Assembly: GCF_003591515.1 (NCBI RefSeq)
Contig: NZ_QZCG01000017.1
Coordinates: 45,005 to 109,004 of the forward strand
Length of the DNA stretch: 64,000 bases
From: Paracoccus onubensis
GTDB taxonomy: Bacteria; Pseudomonadota; Alphaproteobacteria; Rhodobacterales; Rhodobacteraceae
Direction: 5' to 3'
A program made the translations under genes and the position numbers. The notes under the pieces are model-generated. The model saw nothing but the letters and a program-made list of their open reading frames with translations. It was not told the DNA's origin and did not search any database. This document shows, one piece after another, positions 25,246-33,617 of the stretch; position 1 is the first letter of the stretch, and each line of letters starts with the position of its first letter.

Positions 25246-26102
25246 GCGACGATTACAATTTCGCCTATCTGGACGAGCAGACCAAGCGGATGATCCGCCG
25301 CGCGATCCTCAAGGCGCTTGCGATCCCCGGCTATCAGGTGCCTTTCGCCAGTCGCGAGATGCCGATGCCTTATGGCTGGGGCACCGGCGGCGTGCAGGTC
25401 ACTGCCGCGACCCTGACGCCGGATGACCGGCTGAAAGTGATCGATCAGGGGGCGGACGATACCACCAATGCCGTCTCGATCCGCAAGTTCTTCGAGCGGA
25501 CGGCAGGGGTCGAGGTCGTGACCTCTACCAGCGAGGCCAGCATCATCCAGACCCGTCACCGCATCCCCGAGGAACCCCTGGGCGACGATCAGATCCTTGT
25601 CTATCAGGTGCCGATCCCCGAGCCGCTGCGCTTTCTGGAGCCGCGCGAAAGCGAGACGCGCAAGATGCACGCGCTTGAGGAATACGGGCTGATGCATGTC
25701 AAGCTGTACGAGGATATCGCCCGCCACGGTCATATCGCCACCGCCTATGCCTATCCGGTCAAGGTCGAGGGGCGTTACGTGATGGACCCCTCGCCGATCC
25801 CGAAATTCGACAATCCGAAGATGGAGATGGCCGCGATCCAGCTTTTCGGCGCCGGACGGGAACAGCGGATCTATGCGCTGCCGCCCTGGACGCGTGTCGT
25901 CTCGCTGGATTTCGAGGATCATCCTTTCGATCCGTCCAAGGCCGAGCATCCCTGTGCGCTTTGCGGTGCCGAGGATGCCTATCTGGACGAGGTGATCACC
26001 GACGATCAAGGGGGGCGGATGTTCGTCTGCTCGGATACGGATTACTGCGAAACCCGCCGCGCTAACGGGCATCGCGGCGAATTGGCGGAGGATGCGGCAT
26101 GA
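25242..26102 (+). CDS. phnJ: C-P lyase catalytic subunit PhnJ
   Basis: PhnJ is the radical-SAM enzyme that cleaves the C-P bond of 5-phosphoribosyl phosphonates, giving the alkane and 5-phosphoribosyl-1,2-cyclic phosphate. The 286-residue protein keeps the four cysteines C238, C241, C263 and C269, spaced C-x2-C-x21-C-x5-C as in Escherichia coli, so the Fe-S cluster and thiyl residue are intact. Other motifs: GYQVPFASREMPMPYGWGTGG and STSEASIIQTRHRIPE. Fully intact, so the pathway should work. Confidence 0.97.
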   Translation: MSDDYNFAYLDEQTKRMIRRAILKALAIPGYQVPFASREMPMPYGWGTGGVQVTAATLTPDDRLKVIDQGADDTTNAVSIRKFFERTAGVEVVTSTSEASIIQTRHRIPEEPLGDDQILVYQVPIPEPLRFLEPRESETRKMHALEEYGLMHVKLYEDIARHGHIATAYAYPVKVEGRYVMDPSPIPKFDNPKMEMAAIQLFGAGREQRIYALPPWTRVVSLDFEDHPFDPSKAEHPCALCGAEDAYLDEVITDDQGGRMFVCSDTDYCETRRANGHRGELAEDAA

Positions 26103-26869
26103 CGCCCTTGCTGAGTGTCAGGAATATCACCAAGCGCTACGGCCCGCATCTGGGCTGCGGCGATATCTCGTTCGATCTGTATCCCGGCGAGGTGATGGGA
26201 ATCGTCGGCGAATCCGGTTCCGGCAAATCGACGCTGCTGAACTGCCTCGCGGGCCATATCCCCCCGGATGACGGGCGGGTGATTTTCGACACCCGTGCGG
26301 ATGGCCCCCGCGACACGCTGCAAATGGGAGAGGCCGCGCGCCGGATGCTGTCGCGCACGGACTGGGCCTTCGTGCATCAGCATGCCCGCGATGGCTTGCG
26401 CATGGGCGTCAGTGCCGGCGGCAATATCGGCGAGCGGCTGATGGCGGTCGGTGGGCGCAACTATGGCACGATCCGCGCGGCGGCAGGCGACTGGCTGGGC
26501 CGGGTCGAGATCAGCGAAAGCCGCATCGATGACCGCCCCTCGACCTTTTCCGGCGGGATGCAGCAGCGTTTGCAGATCGCCCGCAATCTGGTCACCGGTC
26601 CGCGTCTGATCTTCATGGACGAGCCGACGGGCGGGCTGGATGTTTCGGTTCAGGCGCGGCTTCTGGATCTGCTGCGCGGGCTAGTGCGGGATATGGGACT
26701 GTCGGCCATCGTCGTCACTCATGATCTTGCGGTGGTGCGCCTGTTGGCGCATCGGCTGATGGTCATGAAGGACGGTCATGTGGTGGAAAGCGGGTTGACC
26801 GATCAGGTGCTGGACGATCCGCAGCATGGCTATACGCAACTTTTGGTCTCTTCGGTTTTGCAGGTGTAA
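26099..26869 (+). CDS. phnK: C-P lyase-associated ATPase PhnK
   Basis: PhnK is an ABC-type ATPase that binds the C-P lyase core rather than a membrane pore. The 256-residue protein has Walker A GESGSGKST, FVHQHARDGLRMGVSAGGNIGERLM, signature FSGGMQQRLQIARNL, Walker B LIFMDEPTGGLDVS and THDLAVVR. It overlaps phnJ by 4 bp, and phnL follows one base after its stop. Confidence 0.95.
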   Translation: MTPLLSVRNITKRYGPHLGCGDISFDLYPGEVMGIVGESGSGKSTLLNCLAGHIPPDDGRVIFDTRADGPRDTLQMGEAARRMLSRTDWAFVHQHARDGLRMGVSAGGNIGERLMAVGGRNYGTIRAAAGDWLGRVEISESRIDDRPSTFSGGMQQRLQIARNLVTGPRLIFMDEPTGGLDVSVQARLLDLLRGLVRDMGLSAIVVTHDLAVVRLLAHRLMVMKDGHVVESGLTDQVLDDPQHGYTQLLVSSVLQV

Positions 26870-26870
26870 G

Positions 26871-27554
26871 ATGATACGGATTTCAGACGTCCTCAAGACA
26901 TTTACCCTGCATAATCAGGGCGGTACCGAAATTGCCGTGATGGCGGGCGCGGCATTGCAGGTCGCCCCCGGCGAATGCGTTGCACTGACTGGCAGTTCGG
27001 GTGCGGGGAAATCCACGCTGATGCGGATGATCTATGGCAATTATCTGGCGGCTGGCGGGATGATCCGGGTCGGCGATACCGATGTGACACGGGCCGAACC
27101 TCGCGAGATCCTTGCCATGCGGCGCGAGGTGCTGGGCTATGTCAGCCAGTTCCTGCGCGTGGTGCCGCGTGTGCCGACGCTGGATGTCGTGGCCGAGCCA
27201 TTGCTGATGCTGGGCGCGGGTCCGGATGAGGCCCGCGACCGTGCCGCGAGCCTGTTGCGGCGGCTGCGCATTCCGGAAAACCTGTGGCAGTTGTCGCCCA
27301 CGACCTTTTCGGGCGGCGAGCAGCAAAGGGTGAATATCGCCCGGGGCTTCTGCCACGAATATCCGGCCCTTTTGCTGGATGAACCCACCGCCAGCCTTGA
27401 CGCTGCTAATCGCGAAACCGTGCTGTCGCTGATCGAAGAGGCGAAGGCGCGCGGGGCCGCCATAGTCGGGATTTTCCATGATGAGGCGGCGCGGAACAGG
27501 GTTTGCGACCGCGAGATCGATGTTTCGGGTTTCACCCCCGCGAAGGCCGCGTGA
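26871..27554 (+). CDS. phnL: C-P lyase-associated ATPase PhnL
   Basis: PhnL is the second ABC-type ATPase of the C-P lyase machinery and takes part in forming the ribose-phosphonate intermediate. The 227-residue protein starts MIRISDVLKTFTLHNQGG and has Walker A GSSGAGKST, the PhnL-type VSQFLRVVPRVPTLDVVAEPL, signature FSGGEQQRVNIARGF and Walker B LLLDEPTASLDAANR. Its stop overlaps the phnN start by one base (TGATG). Confidence 0.95.
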   Translation: MIRISDVLKTFTLHNQGGTEIAVMAGAALQVAPGECVALTGSSGAGKSTLMRMIYGNYLAAGGMIRVGDTDVTRAEPREILAMRREVLGYVSQFLRVVPRVPTLDVVAEPLLMLGAGPDEARDRAASLLRRLRIPENLWQLSPTTFSGGEQQRVNIARGFCHEYPALLLDEPTASLDAANRETVLSLIEEAKARGAAIVGIFHDEAARNRVCDREIDVSGFTPAKAA

Positions 27555-28096
27555 TGGCGGGGCGACTGATCGGCGTTGTTGGCCCCTCGGGTGTGGGCAA
27601 GGACAGCGTGATGCGTGCGCTTGTGCGGGCGCAACCCGAATTGGCACTTGTTCGCCGCGTAATCACCCGCGCGCCGGAAAGCGGCGGCGAGGATTACGAA
27701 CCGGTCAGTGAGGCCGAATTCCATCGCCGCGCGGATGCGGGCGAATTCTGTCTGCAATGGCAGGCGCATGGCCTGTTTTACGGCATCCCTGCCGATATTT
27801 CGCAGCGGATCGCCGCAGGCGCGGAAATGCTGGTGAACCTGTCGCGCGGGGTGCTGAACGCGGCGCAGGCGCAATTCCCCGATATTCTGGTTCTGAACAT
27901 CACCGCCCGTCCCGAGACGCTGGCGGCGCGTCTGCGCGGCCGGGGGCGCGAGGATGAGGCACAGATCGCGCTTCGCCTGTCGCGTGATGCCGGGGCGTTT
28001 CCGCCGGGGCTGAAACTGGCGCAGATCGATAATGACGGCTCGTTTAACGACGCTGTGCGGCAGGCGCTTCTGGCGCTTTATCCGGTGAGGGCGTAG
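27554..28096 (+). CDS. phnN: Ribose 1,5-bisphosphate phosphokinase
   Basis: PhnN phosphorylates ribose 1,5-bisphosphate to PRPP, the last step of C-P lyase ribose recycling. The 180-residue kinase has a guanylate-kinase-like fold with Walker A GPSGVGKDS at about 9-17, RRVITRAPESGGEDYE, and the LARLRGRGRE-type lid written LAARLRGRGREDEAQIALRL. It ends the phnGHIJKLN operon. Its 3' end overlaps the convergent 2H phosphoesterase gene by 19 bp. Confidence 0.93.
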   Translation: MAGRLIGVVGPSGVGKDSVMRALVRAQPELALVRRVITRAPESGGEDYEPVSEAEFHRRADAGEFCLQWQAHGLFYGIPADISQRIAAGAEMLVNLSRGVLNAAQAQFPDILVLNITARPETLAARLRGRGREDEAQIALRLSRDAGAFPPGLKLAQIDNDGSFNDAVRQALLALYPVRA

Positions 28097-28752
28097 CGTT
28101 GGATCAACTGAAACATCCCGTCCGGACGCTGCCCCACCAATGCGATATTGTCGATCATATAGGGGTGCGGCAGCGCGGGCAGGCGGCGGGCGATTTCATC
28201 CTGGAACCGGGTCAGATCGCCATCGTCCAGATTGCCGCTAAGCGTCATGTGAAAGCGGAATTCCTCCAGCACATAGGGATAGCCCCATTCGCGCAGCAAC
28301 TCGTCTTGCCGGGGGCTGAGGCCGGATTTGCGGCGGCGTTCCAGCTCGGCAGGTCCGGGCGCGTCGCGGAACCGGTCCAGCGCCGTCACGCATTCCCCGG
28401 CAAGCGCATTCAGAGCGGTCGTGTCGCCGATCGGACGCAGCGCCAGGAAATTGCCCAGCCGATCAAGGGTCAACCCCTCCAGAACCACCGGGGGCTGATT
28501 GGCGGCCAGTTGCGCAATCGCGGCCCGCAATCCGTCAGTCGTCTCCTTTGCCGCCAGGCGGAAAGGCGGTTTCAGCGTCGCGTGGAATCCGTATTTGCGC
28601 GGCGCTTCCGTCGCATCGGCGATTTTCGGCAGGTCGGGTTGCAGAGCGGATTCGCCCGTCAGACAATCCCAGCCAAGCCACTGGGCGCCAAATTGCGCCA
28701 ATGCGCCTTCGGGCGGCAGATAATAGATTGCAAACCGGATATGAGATGACAT
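28078..28752 (-). CDS. 2H-phosphoesterase-like phosphonate operon protein (DUF1045)
   Basis: The 224-residue protein belongs to the DUF1045 family found in phn clusters. Two H-x-T motifs are visible, H57-A-T59 in YGFHATLKPPF and H168-M-T170 in FRFHMTLSG, the hallmark of 2H phosphoesterases that open cyclic phosphates. It may replace PhnP, which hydrolyses 5-phosphoribosyl 1,2-cyclic phosphate and is not in the window; that role is inference. It is convergent with phnN and divergent from phnM. Confidence 0.85.
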   Translation of the reverse strand: MSSHIRFAIYYLPPEGALAQFGAQWLGWDCLTGESALQPDLPKIADATEAPRKYGFHATLKPPFRLAAKETTDGLRAAIAQLAANQPPVVLEGLTLDRLGNFLALRPIGDTTALNALAGECVTALDRFRDAPGPAELERRRKSGLSPRQDELLREWGYPYVLEEFRFHMTLSGNLDDGDLTRFQDEIARRLPALPHPYMIDNIALVGQRPDGMFQLIQRYALTG

Positions 28753-28801
28753 GGACACGCCCCTTGTTTCCCCCGAATTAACTGCTGAGCATGATGATCC
28801 C

Positions 28802-29944
28802 ATGACAGAAGAAACTTGCCTTGCCAATGCCCGGATCGTGCTGGAAACCCGCGAGATTACCGGGCAGCTGATCATCGGCGGCAACCATATCGCCCGGATC
28901 GTCGAAACCGCCGCCGTGCCGCGTGGCGCAGTCGATCTAGAGGGCGATTACCTGATCCCCGGCCTGATCGAATTGCATACCGACAATCTTGAACAGCATC
29001 TCGAGCCCCGCCCCGAAGTCTCGTGGCCGCATGAGGCGGCACTGATCGCCCATGACGCCGAACTTGCATCCTGCGGCATCACCACGGTGTTCGACGCGCT
29101 GCGGATCGGGTCGACCGTGTCGGGCAAGGGGCGTGACCGCCGTTATGCAAGGCAGCTTGCCTCGGAACTGATCACGCTGCGCGAGGCGGGGGCGCTGCGG
29201 ATCGGGCATTTCATCCATCTGCGGGCCGAGATCTGCTCGGAAACGCTGCTTGAGGAGCTTGCCGAATTCACGCCGCAGGACCGCATCGGCCTGATCAGCC
29301 TGATGGATCACACGCCGGGACAGCGGCAGTTCCGGGATATCGACAAGCTGCGCGAATATATGCAGGGCAAACGCGGCATGAGCGAGGAGGAGTTTCAGCA
29401 CCATATCGCCATGCTGAAGGAGTTGCATGACCGCAATGGAACGCGGCACGAATCCGCCGCGGTCGAGGCTGCGCATAAACTGGGCGTGCTGCTGGCCAGC
29501 CATGACGATACGACTGCGGCGCAGGTCGCGGTATCCGCGCGGCATGGCGTGCGGCTGGCGGAATTTCCCACCACGCTGGAAGCCGCCGAAGCCTGCCGGG
29601 AGGCCGGGATCGCCGTGATGATGGGCGCCCCGAATATCGTGCGCGGCGGGTCGCATTCCGGCAATGTCTCGGCGCGGGAACTGGCCGATCACGATCTGCT
29701 GGACATTCTGTCATCGGATTACGTGCCTGCCGCGCTGCTGTTGGCGGCCTTCCGTCTGGCGGAGATATGGGGCGATCTGCCCCGTGCCATCCGCACCGTC
29801 ACGCTGGCACCGGCGCAGGTGAGCGGGCTGGAGGATCGCGGAACTCTGGCCGAGGGGAAACGCGCCGATCTTGCGCGGGTGGCGACGTATAACGGCAATC
29901 CGATCGTACGGGCAGGCTGGAGTCAGGGTAAACGGATCGCATAG
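28802..29944 (+). CDS. phnM: Alpha-D-ribose 1-methylphosphonate 5-triphosphate diphosphatase
   Basis: PhnM removes pyrophosphate from the triphosphoribosyl phosphonate before PhnJ acts. The 380-residue amidohydrolase has LIPGLIELHTDNLEQHLEPRP with the metal-binding H-x-D/N, HDAELASCGITTVFDALRIG, SLMDHTPGQRQFRD, LLASHDDTT and MGAPNIVRGGSHSGNVSA. I use the ATG giving MTEETCLANARIV, the usual N-terminus. An ATG at 28751 would add 17 residues and overlap the start codon of the divergent gene. It is transcribed apart from phnGHIJKLN. Confidence 0.93.
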   Translation: MTEETCLANARIVLETREITGQLIIGGNHIARIVETAAVPRGAVDLEGDYLIPGLIELHTDNLEQHLEPRPEVSWPHEAALIAHDAELASCGITTVFDALRIGSTVSGKGRDRRYARQLASELITLREAGALRIGHFIHLRAEICSETLLEELAEFTPQDRIGLISLMDHTPGQRQFRDIDKLREYMQGKRGMSEEEFQHHIAMLKELHDRNGTRHESAAVEAAHKLGVLLASHDDTTAAQVAVSARHGVRLAEFPTTLEAAEACREAGIAVMMGAPNIVRGGSHSGNVSARELADHDLLDILSSDYVPAALLLAAFRLAEIWGDLPRAIRTVTLAPAQVSGLEDRGTLAEGKRADLARVATYNGNPIVRAGWSQGKRIA

Positions 29945-29965
29945 ACTTCTGGGAGCCGTCGCTAT

Positions 29966-29989
29966 TGCAGGCGGCCATCCCTGCCTGCA
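29966..29989 (+). terminator. Hairpin downstream of phnM
   Basis: A perfect 7-bp inverted repeat TGCAGGC / GCCTGCA with a 10-nt loop lies 22 bp past the phnM stop. There is no T-run, so it may be a weak or Rho-assisted end. Confidence 0.3.
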
Positions 29990-30067
29990 TTGACCTTATG
30001 CGGGAATTTCTGGCATTCCTGTCGATCTCGCGCCACGATGAGCCGGGGCGGAGTGACGGAATCGGGA

Positions 30068-31420
30068 ATGGATAGCGGCAATATACAACTCGTCCGGCGG
30101 CTCGAGCGGGCCAGCGTGCTGGTCGTCGATGACGAGCCGGGGATGCGCAATTTCCTGGTCAAGACGCTGACGCCCTATTGCCTGCATGTGGCCGAGGCCG
30201 GGAACGCCGATCAGGCCGCCGCGCTTCTGGCGCAGCGGCATTTCGACGTGATGATCCTCGACAATATGATGCCGGGGAAAAAGGGCATCGACTGGTTGGC
30301 GGAACAGCGGGACAGCGGCGGCTTCACCGATACGATCATGGTCACCGCCTATGCCGATCTGGAAACCGCCATCGAGGCGATGCGGGCGGGGGCGACGGAT
30401 TTCGTGCTGAAGCCGTTCCGTTCGAACCAGCTTCTGAACGCCGTGGGCCGCTGCATCCAGATGGCGCAGTTGCGGCGCGAGAACATGCTGCTGAAGCGCG
30501 AGTTGGAGGGGCAGGATATCGGCCAGCAGCGCCGCGAGCTGATCGGATCCTCTGCCGCGGTTTCCGCCACCCGCGCGATGCTGGCCCGGATCCGCGATGT
30601 CTCGACCCCGGTTCTGCTGACCGGTGCGTCGGGGACCGGCAAAGAGGTGGTGGCTCGGCATATGCATTCCACCTCGAAACGGGCCGAGGCGCCATTCGTG
30701 CCGATCAATTGTTCCGCCATACCGGCGGAACTGATCGAAAGCGAATTGTTCGGCCATGTCGCAGGGGCGTTTCCCGGCGCAAGCCATGCACGCGAAGGGC
30801 TTTTGCCATCGGCGCAGGGCGGCACGGTGTTTCTGGATGATGTCACGGGGCTTAGCCCATCTGCCCAATCGGCGCTGCGGCGCGTGATCGAGGACGGCAC
30901 GGTTCGTCCGGTCGGGGCAGAGCGCGAGATACGGCTTGATCTGCGCTTCGTGCTGGCCACCAGCCGGGCACTGGAACGTGAGGTTGCCGAAGGCCGTTTC
31001 CGCGAAGATCTGTTCTTCCGTATCAATGTCGTCGAATTGCGGATGCCCACATTGGCGGAACGTGAAACGGATATCATCGAACTGGCCGAACTGTTCCTGC
31101 GCGAAATTGCTTCGAGGCTGGCATTGCCGACGCTTGAGATCGACCACGCGACACGTGCGGCGCTGCTGCGGCACGACTGGCCGGGCAATATTCGGGAATT
31201 GCGCAATTTCATCGAAAGATCGCTGATTTTCGGGCGCTTCCCGCTGGAAACCCTGTCACCGAGGGGTGAACAGGATGAGATCGCGCCGCTGGCACAGGTC
31301 GAGCGGCGCGAGATCCTGCGGGCGCTTGATGCAACCGATGGCAACCGCTCGGAGGCGGCGCGGCGGCTGGGAGTGTCCCGCAAGACCATCGACCGCAAAT
31401 GCGCCTCTTGGGGGCTGTGA
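30068..31420 (+). CDS. NtrC/DctD-family response regulator with altered GAFTGA motif
   Basis: The 450-residue protein has a receiver (phospho-Asp in DVMILDNMMPG), an AAA+ domain and a C-terminal Fis-type helix-turn-helix (EAARRLGVSRKTIDRK). Walker A GASGTGKE is at 186-193 and the arginine-finger segment RFREDLFFRIN is intact. However, the sigma54-contact loop reads GAFPGA at 233-238 (Thr to Pro) and Walker B ends D257-D258 instead of Asp-Glu. Both changes suggest it no longer drives sigma54 promoters. It is cotranscribed with the kinase 3 bp downstream and probably controls the MFS gene beyond. Confidence 0.9.
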   Translation: MDSGNIQLVRRLERASVLVVDDEPGMRNFLVKTLTPYCLHVAEAGNADQAAALLAQRHFDVMILDNMMPGKKGIDWLAEQRDSGGFTDTIMVTAYADLETAIEAMRAGATDFVLKPFRSNQLLNAVGRCIQMAQLRRENMLLKRELEGQDIGQQRRELIGSSAAVSATRAMLARIRDVSTPVLLTGASGTGKEVVARHMHSTSKRAEAPFVPINCSAIPAELIESELFGHVAGAFPGASHAREGLLPSAQGGTVFLDDVTGLSPSAQSALRRVIEDGTVRPVGAEREIRLDLRFVLATSRALEREVAEGRFREDLFFRINVVELRMPTLAERETDIIELAELFLREIASRLALPTLEIDHATRAALLRHDWPGNIRELRNFIERSLIFGRFPLETLSPRGEQDEIAPLAQVERREILRALDATDGNRSEAARRLGVSRKTIDRKCASWGL

Positions 31421-31423
31421 CCC

Positions 31424-33391
31424 ATGTCGGGGCTTGGCCGTCTGTTTCGCTCGGTCCGGGTGCGGCTTCTGGTGATCGCGTTGCTGCCCATGCTGGTGCT
31501 GTTCCCGGTGATTCTTGGCGGCGCGATGCTGCGCTGGTCGGGAAAGATGGACAATCTGCTGATCGTCAAGGTCAACAGCGATCTGACGATTGCGGATCAA
31601 TATCTGCAGCATCTGCTTGAAAACTCGGGGGAGCGTCTGGATGCTGCGGCGCATTCGGTTGCCTTCCAGACGGCGCTGAGCCTGGGTGAGCAGGACGATT
31701 TCATTACGGAGCTGCAAAAGCGGCTGGAGCTGGATTTTCTTTACCTGTCGGATGGCGGAAGGACGCCCGGCGGGTTTGTTTCGGGCGATTGGCCGGTTGT
31801 GCAGGACGCGCTTGCCGGCGAGCCGCACAGCGCCATAGACATATTCCTGCCCGATCAGCTTGATGCATTGTCGCAAGGGCTGTCGGAACGCGCCACTGTC
31901 CGGCTTGTACCGACCCGCGCCGCCGTGCCAACGGATCGCAGCACCGAGGATCGCGGCATGGTCATTCATTCCGCCGCCCCGGTGATCATGCCCGACGGAT
32001 CGCGCCGGGCGCTTGTCGGCGGGCTGCTGCTGAACCGCAACCTTGATTTCATCGATACGATCAACGCGCTTGTTTATCGCGAACGGTCGCTGCCGCAGGG
32101 CAGCCAGGGCACCGCGACGCTGTTTCTGGACGATGTCCGTATCTCGACCAATGTGCGCCTGTTCGAGAACCTTCGCGCTCTTGGTACCCGGGTTTCGGCC
32201 GAGGTGCGCAGCCGTGTGCTGGGCGAGGGCGCGACATGGCTCGACAGCGCCTTCGTGGTCAATGACTGGTATATCTCGGCCTATCAGCCCATCATCGACA
32301 GCAAGGGTCAGAAGGTCGGGATGCTGTATGTCGGTTTTCTGGAAGCGCCTTTCCAGCGCCAGAAAACCAATACGATTGTCGTGCTGACGCTGGTTTTCCT
32401 GCTGGTCGCGGGGCTTTCGGTGCCGATCTTCCTGCGTTGGGCAGGCCGGATTTTCCTGCCGCTCGAACGGATGACCCAGACCATCACCCGGGTCGAAGAG
32501 GGCGACCTGAACGCTCGCAACGGGCTGTCAGATGGCAGTGGCGAGATTGCGCAGGTGGCGCAGCATCTCGATGGCTTGCTGGATGCGGTGCAGGAGCGCG
32601 ACCGGCAATTGCGCGGCTGGGGCGAAAGCCTGGAACAGAAGGTCGAGGAACGCACAAGGGATCTGCAAGAGGCCAATACCAAGCTGGAACGCGCGACCGA
32701 GCGGCTTATCATGTCGGAAAAACTGGCCGCCGTGGGCGAGATCACCGCCGGGGTCGCGCATGAGATCAATAATCCCATCGCGGTCATTCAGGGCAATCTG
32801 GATGTCGCGCGGGATCTGCTGGGCGATGATGTCAGGAAGGTTGAAACCGAGTTCCGGCTGATCGACGATCAGGTTTACCGTGTCGGTGTGATCGTTTCGA
32901 AACTGCTGCAATTCGCCCGCCCGGCCGAGTATTCGGGGGCGGCAAATGTGATCCTGCCTTCGGAAGTCGCGCGCGACTGTCTGGTGCTGACCCGCAGGCA
33001 GATCGAGAACGCGCAGATCGAGGTGCGCACGGATTTCTCGTCGCTGTCCCCGGTCCTGATGGAAAGGACCGAGCTTCAGCAGGTCATCGTCAACTTGCTG
33101 CTGAATGCGGTCCATGCCATGCCCGATGGCGGGATCCTGACCCTGAGCGTGGTGGATAAGGATGAGCAGGTCGTCATCCGTGTCGAGGATACCGGCACCG
33201 GTATCCCGGCAGAGACTCTGAAGCGCATTTTCGATCCGTTCTTCACCACCAAGCTGGCGCAGGGCACCGGGCTGGGCCTGTCGATCAGCCAGCAGCTTGT
33301 CAGCCGAATCGGCGGGCGCATTTCGGCCAGTTCCAGCCCGGGTGAGGGAAGCTGTTTCGAAATTGTTCTGCCCGTCGCCGCCGATCAGTGA
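31424..33391 (+). CDS. DctB-like sensor histidine kinase with periplasmic Cache-type domain
   Basis: The 655-residue inner-membrane kinase has a TM helix at about 15-37 and a large periplasmic domain (about 40-300) of the double-Cache type. A second TM helix lies near 310-330, followed by HAMP and a coiled coil (EQKVEERTRDLQEANTKLERA, two blocks). HisKA has H446 in GVAHEINNPIA and HATPase has N box NLLLNAVHAMPDGG. The layout matches DctB-type kinases that sense carboxylates directly. The adjacent OFA transporter suggests an organic acid ligand such as oxalate or formate, which is inference. Confidence 0.9.
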   Translation: MSGLGRLFRSVRVRLLVIALLPMLVLFPVILGGAMLRWSGKMDNLLIVKVNSDLTIADQYLQHLLENSGERLDAAAHSVAFQTALSLGEQDDFITELQKRLELDFLYLSDGGRTPGGFVSGDWPVVQDALAGEPHSAIDIFLPDQLDALSQGLSERATVRLVPTRAAVPTDRSTEDRGMVIHSAAPVIMPDGSRRALVGGLLLNRNLDFIDTINALVYRERSLPQGSQGTATLFLDDVRISTNVRLFENLRALGTRVSAEVRSRVLGEGATWLDSAFVVNDWYISAYQPIIDSKGQKVGMLYVGFLEAPFQRQKTNTIVVLTLVFLLVAGLSVPIFLRWAGRIFLPLERMTQTITRVEEGDLNARNGLSDGSGEIAQVAQHLDGLLDAVQERDRQLRGWGESLEQKVEERTRDLQEANTKLERATERLIMSEKLAAVGEITAGVAHEINNPIAVIQGNLDVARDLLGDDVRKVETEFRLIDDQVYRVGVIVSKLLQFARPAEYSGAANVILPSEVARDCLVLTRRQIENAQIEVRTDFSSLSPVLMERTELQQVIVNLLLNAVHAMPDGGILTLSVVDKDEQVVIRVEDTGTGIPAETLKRIFDPFFTTKLAQGTGLGLSISQQLVSRIGGRISASSSPGEGSCFEIVLPVAADQ

Positions 33392-33394
33392 AAT

Positions 33395-33491
33395 GGACAG
33401 AATGTCCCGGTTTGACGGTTGTCCTGCCGGGGCCGCGGACGGAATGTCCCGATTATCCGAAAGCTATTCCCCCGCGATGGACAAAATGCAC
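33395..33491. promoter_or_regulatory. Three GGACA-GAA-TGTCC operators at exact 42-bp spacing
   Basis: GGACAGAATGTCC (33395-33407) is a perfect palindrome, GGACGGAATGTCC (33437-33449) is nearly perfect, and GGACAAAATGCAC (33479-33491) is degenerate on its right side. Their starts are exactly 42 bp apart, four DNA turns, so they face the same side. They lie between the kinase stop and the MFS promoter and are the likely binding sites of the NtrC-like regulator. Confidence 0.75.
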
Positions 33492-33522
33492 ATAAGATAT
33501 TGAAATCAATTAAAAAAATCAA

Positions 33523-33551
33523 TTGACCCATAAGGTTCTCCTAACCACAAT
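33523..33551 (+). promoter_or_regulatory. Sigma70-like promoter of the OFA transporter gene
   Basis: TTGACC (33523-33528) and CACAAT (33546-33551) are separated by 17 bp, giving an expected start near 33558, about 60 bp before the start codon. An AT-rich tract with two AATCAATT direct repeats lies just upstream. I find no GG-N10-GC sigma54 core in the gap. Confidence 0.5.
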
Positions 33552-33617
33552 CCCCGCAGTAACATGCGGCGGCGTCAAGCGTTTTCGGTGCCGGCCGCGA
33601 CCATGGGAGGAGAAATT

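Noticed and set aside
33392..33617. A sigma54 promoter for the OFA transporter gene
   Set aside because: No GG-N10-GC core with the TGGCAC/TTGC context was found; a sigma70-like pair fits better.
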